This document shows positions 58,001 through 64,000 of a DNA stretch of 64,000 bases, piece by piece. The position numbers and the translations under genes are program-made. Under the pieces are notes generated by a model. That model searched no databases and was not told where the DNA came from. It was given only the letters and a program-made list of their open reading frames with translations. Location: NCBI GenBank assembly GCA_026936325.1, contig JAPTHN010000003.1:38084011-38148010 (forward strand). The letters run 5' to 3'. The DNA is from Platynereis dumerilii (lineage: Eukaryota; Annelida; Polychaeta; Phyllodocida; Nereididae). Numbering within the stretch: the first letter of the stretch is position 1; each line of letters starts with the position of its first letter.

Positions 58001-58995
58001 CTTTATGCTTTGAGCTTTTCTGATTGATGACACATGTCAGGGGAGAGCAAATTGTCAAATGGTTGATAATAGCAGAATAAATGATATTACTACAAGGCAT
58101 GGCTCTGACATCACTTCTGAAGGGAATTCTGGCTGCAGCTCTAATAATATATTAAATGTTTCTGACATTAGTCCATCAGAATGCACTTTCTTATTTGTCT
58201 CTTTTAAAGATCTGCTCCTCGCGGTAATCCAGGGAATGATCTTATGGTTGGAAAAGGTGCAAACCTTGTGCTTGTACACTAATTCAAATGGAGATAGTTC
58301 CTGACATGACTACAGCAGCATTTTAAAAATAATAATATTGTCACATATCAATCTGACCATTTGGCAGCTGCCATTCATTCTGTCTGCTCTGTTGTCTGTT
58401 TTCAGCCTGCCAGTCGACTGTTAGAGCTATATCACCACTCAGCAAGTCATGAATTATAGTGGTCAGTCAGTCAACCGATCAGTCAGTATAAGACTGTTTT
58501 GTGCAATTTTCATTCATCAGTTGACATCTATATATCATACAACAAGAAGTCATACAATATATATGGCATTCCTATACTCCCTCAAACCGATTTTGTCTAA
58601 AGTTCCGAGACAAGGCTGTGGCTCTGCTGTTCTGGACAAACATTTGTTCTTGAGACCCTTACTTGGTCTTGCTTACCCTAGCTCCAATTTTTGACGTCAC
58701 TTCCAGATGCTAGATGGCATTCCTTCCATCATATGGCGCTCCCAAGCACTCTCACCTTAACCCGATATGAAGGAAGATCTGGCGAGACCTTTTGTATATG
58801 GCTGTAGTACATTAAAGGGAGCTTAGAGCTAGAGTATATTGGCTATGAAATATATAGAGTGAAAGAGCTGCTTTAGCTATTTTGGTTGGCTTTGGTCAAA
58901 CAATTTTTCTGTGTAGGCATAAAGATCGGAAAAGTCAATATTATTTGTCTCTTAGACTCTGTGCTGTTATAGTGAGAAGTGAAGAATTTATTTAA

Positions 58996-60067
58996 GGCAG
59001 ATTTCACGAAAAGTGCTCTTAAAAGGTACCCTAAACTTTCCAACCCTTTTGTTATCTCTCTGTTGCTTCCTGAAGCAAGTAAACCTATTACTAAGTACAT
59101 CTGTGAGGTAATGAATAAATATCAATAAAATATTCTTAAAATATGTAGCTTTTTCCTCTTAAAAAGATATTTTTTATGCCTCATGAGGACAATTTTGGAC
59201 GACCAAACTTACTGGTGATCAGACATGCTTACTTTGGCACTCTGTGGAATCTGCTAAAACCAATTCAGGAAAATGTAATGGTATGTGATTGATAAAAAAC
59301 ATGTTGAAAATTATTTTGGAACCATTTTTAATTGTCTTGGTCATTATAAATCTTGAAAAAAATGAAAAATAAAAAAAGACTGCTTATGTAACTCGATTCC
59401 GTCTCAGTACACTGAGGTTACATAAGCAACTTTGAGATGGAAATTTTTCTGTGTTCTCGCTACTTATGCCAATTTCAAACATGAAATTATAATATTTTAT
59501 TGAAAAACGTGTCTTATTTGCCTATATACATCACCAAAAACATAAACGACTGGGTGTGGTACCTGTTTCTTTATTGCAATTGTAACTGTAATTTTGCATC
59601 CGTCCATTTCATAGTGTTACATTAGCAAAATGCGTACATAAAAATTATGTTAAAAAACACGTGATTAAATCTCAAATTTTTTCTGAACTGAAAGCCAGGT
59701 CTCCCAAGAGCAGGCCAGGGGTGGTACCCTGCTGGTGACTTCATTAATATTGCAGTAGGATCAGCATAAAAAATTCCGTCCTCCATCATTCATCGTTGTT
59801 ACATTAGCACAAGGCCATACTTTTAGCTACTCTGACCTACCAATCCAACAGAAAAGATTGTTTACCCATGATTTTACTTAATGGATTGACACAATAAAAG
59901 ATTGAGATTTCAGCTTTTTTTATCCTGCCAGCTATCCTCAGAAGAAGCACCCTGAGAAAATCTGAGAATCTACGAATCAATTTTGTCTGGCCTTATCAGT
60001 ATTGTGCTAATGTAACTTGTAGACAAGTTGTGGTAAGTCATTTTGCAGCTTTTTTGTGAAATCTGCC
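58996..60067. mobile_element. TIR element with TTAA target site
   Basis: GGCAGATTTCACGAAAAG at the left is matched by CTTTTTTGTGAAATCTGCC at the right. TTAA lies on both sides (58992-58995 and 60068-60071). Removing the element and one TTAA restores a sequence like the sister units ('gaagaattaacgttagtaaa', 30.49 kb). The 1072-base interior has several GTTACATTAGC or GTTACATAAGC words in both orientations (about 59376, 59409, 59613, 59796 and 60005) and no transposase. TTAA duplications are typical of piggyBac and Kolobok elements. Confidence 0.75.
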
Positions 60068-62240
60068 TTAAGTAAACAACATGTTTGGTTATCTTGAAGC
60101 TACTGGCTCAGAAGCTATTTTTAAAAGCATATTTATGCAGCACCCAAACCAGGCTAACACAATGACAAGATAACAATAACAAAACAGTGAGTTTAAACCA
60201 AGGCACTCCCTAATCACTGTTCCCAGCATTAGGTGATTTCTTAAAAATTAAAAAGAGTGTTGCATTTCATCCATCTTCATTCACATTGCTCTCTTCCATA
60301 TCTTACTACATATATTTCTGCCATAAGTGGGCTAAAATAGCCAGCTCACTTTCCCCAAGATTGCCACTTTTCTCCGTTTTATGGTACATAAATAAGAAGA
60401 ACTGTTCAGCGTATTTACATTAATAATATATAGAAGCATTGTTTAGTGTATAAAACAATTTAGTCATATAACAGTTGGTCTTATAATAGATAGACCACTG
60501 TCCTTGAACCAGATATCATATTTCTTAAGTTTAGACTGTTCACAAAGGCTTCACCCTAGTCTTCATTCCTATTCTCTGGCTTCAGCATAGAAGTTTCAGT
60601 GCACCCTCCCCTACCCGGGCTTGTTTCCATAATTGATTGATAGCTGCTCCTTTCTTAACACAAAAAAAGTTTACTAAAAAGAAAGGAAAAAGACTAGAAT
60701 AGTGACATAACAAAGGCCCCCAAGGGTAGAATTTGCAAAGCAAGCAGGCAGCCTGGTTAACAGAAAGTGAACATTTTGCTGCCTTTAGATTCCAGCTTGT
60801 CAAGCTCGAGTGTCAAGTTACAAGTTGCCTTTGGAAAATTTTCCAGCAATAAAAAGTAATTCAAATGCTGGTTATATTTGTTTATGTATCATTGCATCGA
60901 CCTATATGTCTGCTGCCTTTTTCTTAAGATATCATAGATATCATGGTTCTGTCAATTAAAATAGTTGTTGCATCCAACCTAGAGCTATTATATTTTTAGA
61001 TATTTTGCATTGAGGCATTGTACTCTTTATGGCAAACAAAACTATTCAACATGCATGCAGGTTTGTATTTGTTATTGCAAGTGAACACCAACCTAAGATT
61101 CCACTCCCATCACTTTTTTTATTTTTATTCCATTTGTCTATATATCTGTCTCTGATTTATAGTCTTGCATCATAAATCTCTTAAGATGATAACATTTGTG
61201 TGGTTTATAGCCATCAACACATTTTCAGGAGTATTTGGATGAAGCCTGAAGTATGAAGAATAAAGTTAATTCTAGGAGTTTGCGAGTCATCTGGAGATCA
61301 CCATGTATAGCGCATAGAAAGTCAGACAATATCTGGAAATAACGTTCAACGGTTCAGGACACATTTATGGCTGATTATTTTGACCTCAATTGGGAGTTTC
61401 CTCTTACCATTAGACAAAATTGAAAGTTATGGCAGAAGCGAATGGCATAGTTGCCTCCTGCCACAAACTTGACACAAGCCAGACCCAGACTGATCGAATC
61501 GCCTACACACAGAAATTGCCATTTTCCACCATCTTACAGCAAAGTCCACATATAAAAAATGAGTCTCTCATGGAAAAATGTTTTTAAAAAATTCAACAAA
61601 TTATCCAACCTACTGTGGATATCATTTAATCTTGTCATATTAAGAAGGGCCAGTAATAATCTTTGCATCTTTGTTTTTGTTTTTTTTCTGTGAAACTTAT
61701 TCACAAGTTAAAGTATAGGTACACAGACTGTTCTACAGAGAGATTCACCGAGAAGCAATATGTAGCAGCAGAAAAAAGGGAATACTAGTTATACTACCAT
61801 AGTGCAAGCATCAGCACTTCCTGCCGTAATGATGTCATTAGGGCATCATCTCGATGTGTCTAATAGCCCAACTTCTCACGTTAGGTGATGCTGCATGACA
61901 TTTAGAAGACACCGTCAGACCTGCTACAACCTTATGTCACACGCATGACCTTGAGTGACTCCTCTCGAGCTCCCATGCCGTCTGGAGACAGTTGGGCCTA
62001 ATTGGAGAGCAGAGCACATCCGGGTGACAAAGGTGGCCCTCATAAAGTCATTTGCAACCGAAAAAGGTCATTGTGCCTGAAAGGTATCAGTGCAAAAGGA
62101 GGGAAACTTCAGGTTGTATTCTTTGAATCTTTTTATTGCTCCAGTCTCCACCATATTAGAATCCAAAAGGCAACCTATATCCCAATATAAAATAAGAACA
62201 TATTCAGCAAAATCAGTCGGTAATATCATACATTAATTGT

Positions 62241-62470
62241 CAGTGTGCAGTTAAAATGGCGATAGGCCAGAATGGCTTTTGTATTTTTGACAGTGTCAGG
62301 ATGGCGATGCCAAAATGGCGATGATTAGACATCCAAAACAGCTACAGGTTTATACCAGAACGGCTACACGCCTACACCTCCATACCAGAACGGCGATCAA
62401 TTTCATAATTGTTTTCTGTGCTTTTCTATCATGATTTTCCTACCAAAACGGCGACAGTCCAGGGAAAACT
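62241..62470. repeat. CCAAAACGGC-repeat element, kin of the 46420 element
   Basis: Reiterated 'ccaaaacggc', 'ccagaacggc' and 'aaaatggcga' words. 'ACGCCTACACCTCCATACC' parallels 'ACGCCTACAAGTCTATACC' in the right arm of the outer element at 54281. This is probably one arm or a solo relic of the same family. Non-coding. Confidence 0.45.
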
Positions 62471-63105
62471 ATAAATAACTACTATATCTCAATCATCACC
62501 CAGTGGTTGTTGATAATGAATCATAATTTAGGACAAATTTAGATCATTTTTTATTGTTCTTGAGTAAGTGGTCGGTATTTGTATTGTTTAGTAAGTTATT
62601 TCTTCACTTCCTATTTTCCGTGACCCTAGGTGGGTGAAGAATAACATGCATCTACAAAGCTAAAAACTGGATAGGAAACATTTTACTAATACACATTCTT
62701 TTGGATCAGTCAACTTCTCAACCCATGAACGAATAATGGCATTTCCCTACCTGTAACACCATAAACATAATGCTAGTGCAGTTTATAACGACTATCAAAT
62801 TTCATACCATTAATCCAGTCTTTGGCCTGAAGCCCTAACTCGCTAGACAATTCACAAGTCATTTTACCGATAATTTATATATATATAATTGTTTTTGCCA
62901 TACCAAGGGTCAGAAGGTGTACTAAAATATATTTTGGGACACATTTATGGTCTGTGCTTCTAACCCCAATTGGGAATGTTGCTCTTCCTATCAGAACAAA
63001 TTGAAAGTTATGATAAGGGAGAACTGAACAATTGCCGCTTGTCACATGCTAGTAACACACTGGCCAAAGACTGACATAATTTCTATATTGTGGACAGTGG
63101 CGTAT

Positions 63106-63145
63106 TTGGGGGGGGGGGCATTGGGCCATGCCCCCCCCCCCCCGG
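63106..63145. repeat. G-run/C-run hairpin
   Basis: Eleven to twelve G, then 'cattgggccatg', then thirteen to fourteen C. It lies just after GTGGCGTATTTGG, a common start of invertebrate MITEs. The runs could form a hairpin or a G-quadruplex, and their length may be a sequencing uncertainty. Confidence 0.5.
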
Positions 63146-63599
63146 GCCAAAAATTAACATGGGACAATAGGAAAAGCCATGGAGCGCCCCATATTCACCC
63201 CTATATGATAGGTAGGACAGCTGAGTTGAGAATGGTGACTTAAAGCACTGACTCTTGCTATTGATTTGATGTCGGATACAACTTGGCCCTCGGAGAAACT
63301 GTTATAAGATATCATAAATCCTGTGCAATAAACCCAACACAATTAATCTTAACATATGCACTGTAGGCCTACCTGTCCAACATCAGTAACTGCACAGTCT
63401 GCAAAGACACACGATACATATTCATAGTAATTTTACATAGCATTATTTCCGCCCTTTTTTAGCGGCAGCTCTAAGCTTTTCTGATGGATGACACATGTCA
63501 GGGAAGAGTAAATTACCAAATGGGTGATAATAGCTATATCACAAAAAGGCTCAGCTAAGATGTCACCTCTGACAGCAGTTCGGGATTCTGATGTTCCCA

Positions 63600-64000
63600 T
63601 AGTAATAATTTTCTTGATTATTGCCTCTGATTAGTAGTGTGTGTTTATATGAATTCCAGTGTTGATGATCCAGAGAATCTCGTTTGTGAAGAGAGCACCC
63701 CATTATTCAGGCAACTCCAGTTTTGGTGTGTCTGAACAAATTTTAGTTGGATCACACCGATTCAATTCTCATCATGGAACATTGTTTGATTAACAAAATT
63801 GCGCATGCCGTACGCCTATGAACGTCTGTGCAAATATTGATACACTCCAGTACACTCAATGACTCCCCTGGTGCTACAGAAAGCTGGAAAAGCTTAATGA
63901 ATAATTCTATCATCAGCACAAACACTAGATAAGTATGGTTTCAATGCAATATAGGAAAACCTGCTTGCACTTTAAAATTTTGTGAGCAGTGCAGCTCAAG
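63600..64000. other. non-coding window end
   Basis: No gene is seen. GTACGCCTATG at about 63809-63819 matches the right-end sequence of the hAT-like MITE at 23143-23359, but its left partner was not found nearby, so only an end relic can be claimed. Confidence 0.35.

Larger units (their letters stand above)
55060..63600. repeat. tandem unit 4 (partial, separated from units 0-3)
   Basis: Blocks match the second half of units 1 and 2 in order: 55190-55330 and 56100-56230 (AATAAA block, twice), 55470-55560, 56680-56960 and 57090-57350 (paired GGCCTAATTGGA blocks), 57950-58130, 58580-58810 (with TGACGTCACTTCC), 60470-60840, then late fragments at 61940-62120 and 63470-63600. It lies 17 kb from unit 3, separated by single-copy DNA and transposons, so the array was split or this part was moved. 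No protein gene is supported. No feature other than those listed was seen between 60840 and 61940. Confidence 0.55.

Overview
The window looks like AT-rich, mostly non-coding nuclear DNA from an animal. The reasons are spliceosomal exons with GT-AG borders, several LINE retrotransposons, many small terminal-inverted-repeat (TIR) transposons, and frequent 'taggcct'-type words that I associate with marine invertebrate deuterostomes. The species and phylum cannot be fixed from the sequence. No rRNA, tRNA, CRISPR array, operon or bacterial feature was seen.

Layout. (1) 1-2.3 kb: the probable 3' end of a plus-strand host gene with two good exons, next to a GC-rich repeat. (2) 2.9-38.3 kb and again 55.1-63.6 kb: a decayed array of long (about 10-12 kb) homologous units in tandem, recognised by shared blocks that recur in the same order. 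The units carry no convincing protein gene. Each is interrupted by its own set of younger insertions (LINE fragments and small TIR elements), and sister units often show the empty site. (3) 38.4-43.2 kb: the 3' part of a minus-strand host gene with four phase-compatible exons, plus one well-spliced exon that would introduce a stop (a candidate poison exon). (4) 43.9-45.4 kb: a DNA element with very long inverted ends. (5) 46.4-54.3 kb: a three-layer nest. A TIR element with 'CAAAACG' ends contains a second TIR element with TA target duplication, which contains an intact 6.1 kb LINE. (6) 54.3-55.05 kb: a CpG-richer stretch with two CRE sites that may be a promoter.

The most interesting object is the intact LINE at 47.1-53.2 kb. 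Its ORF1 is an L1-type RNA-binding protein (coiled coil plus RRM-like core) fused to a complete NADAR (YbiA-like) domain, a family known to cleave ADP-ribose-type N-glycosidic bonds. Its ORF2 has an N-terminal PHD finger, then an AP-type endonuclease and a reverse transcriptase. Both frames are open and the ends are clean, so the copy looks recent. A retrotransposon carrying its own ADP-ribose-processing enzyme suggests a counter-defence or repair role during retrotransposition; that role is inference.
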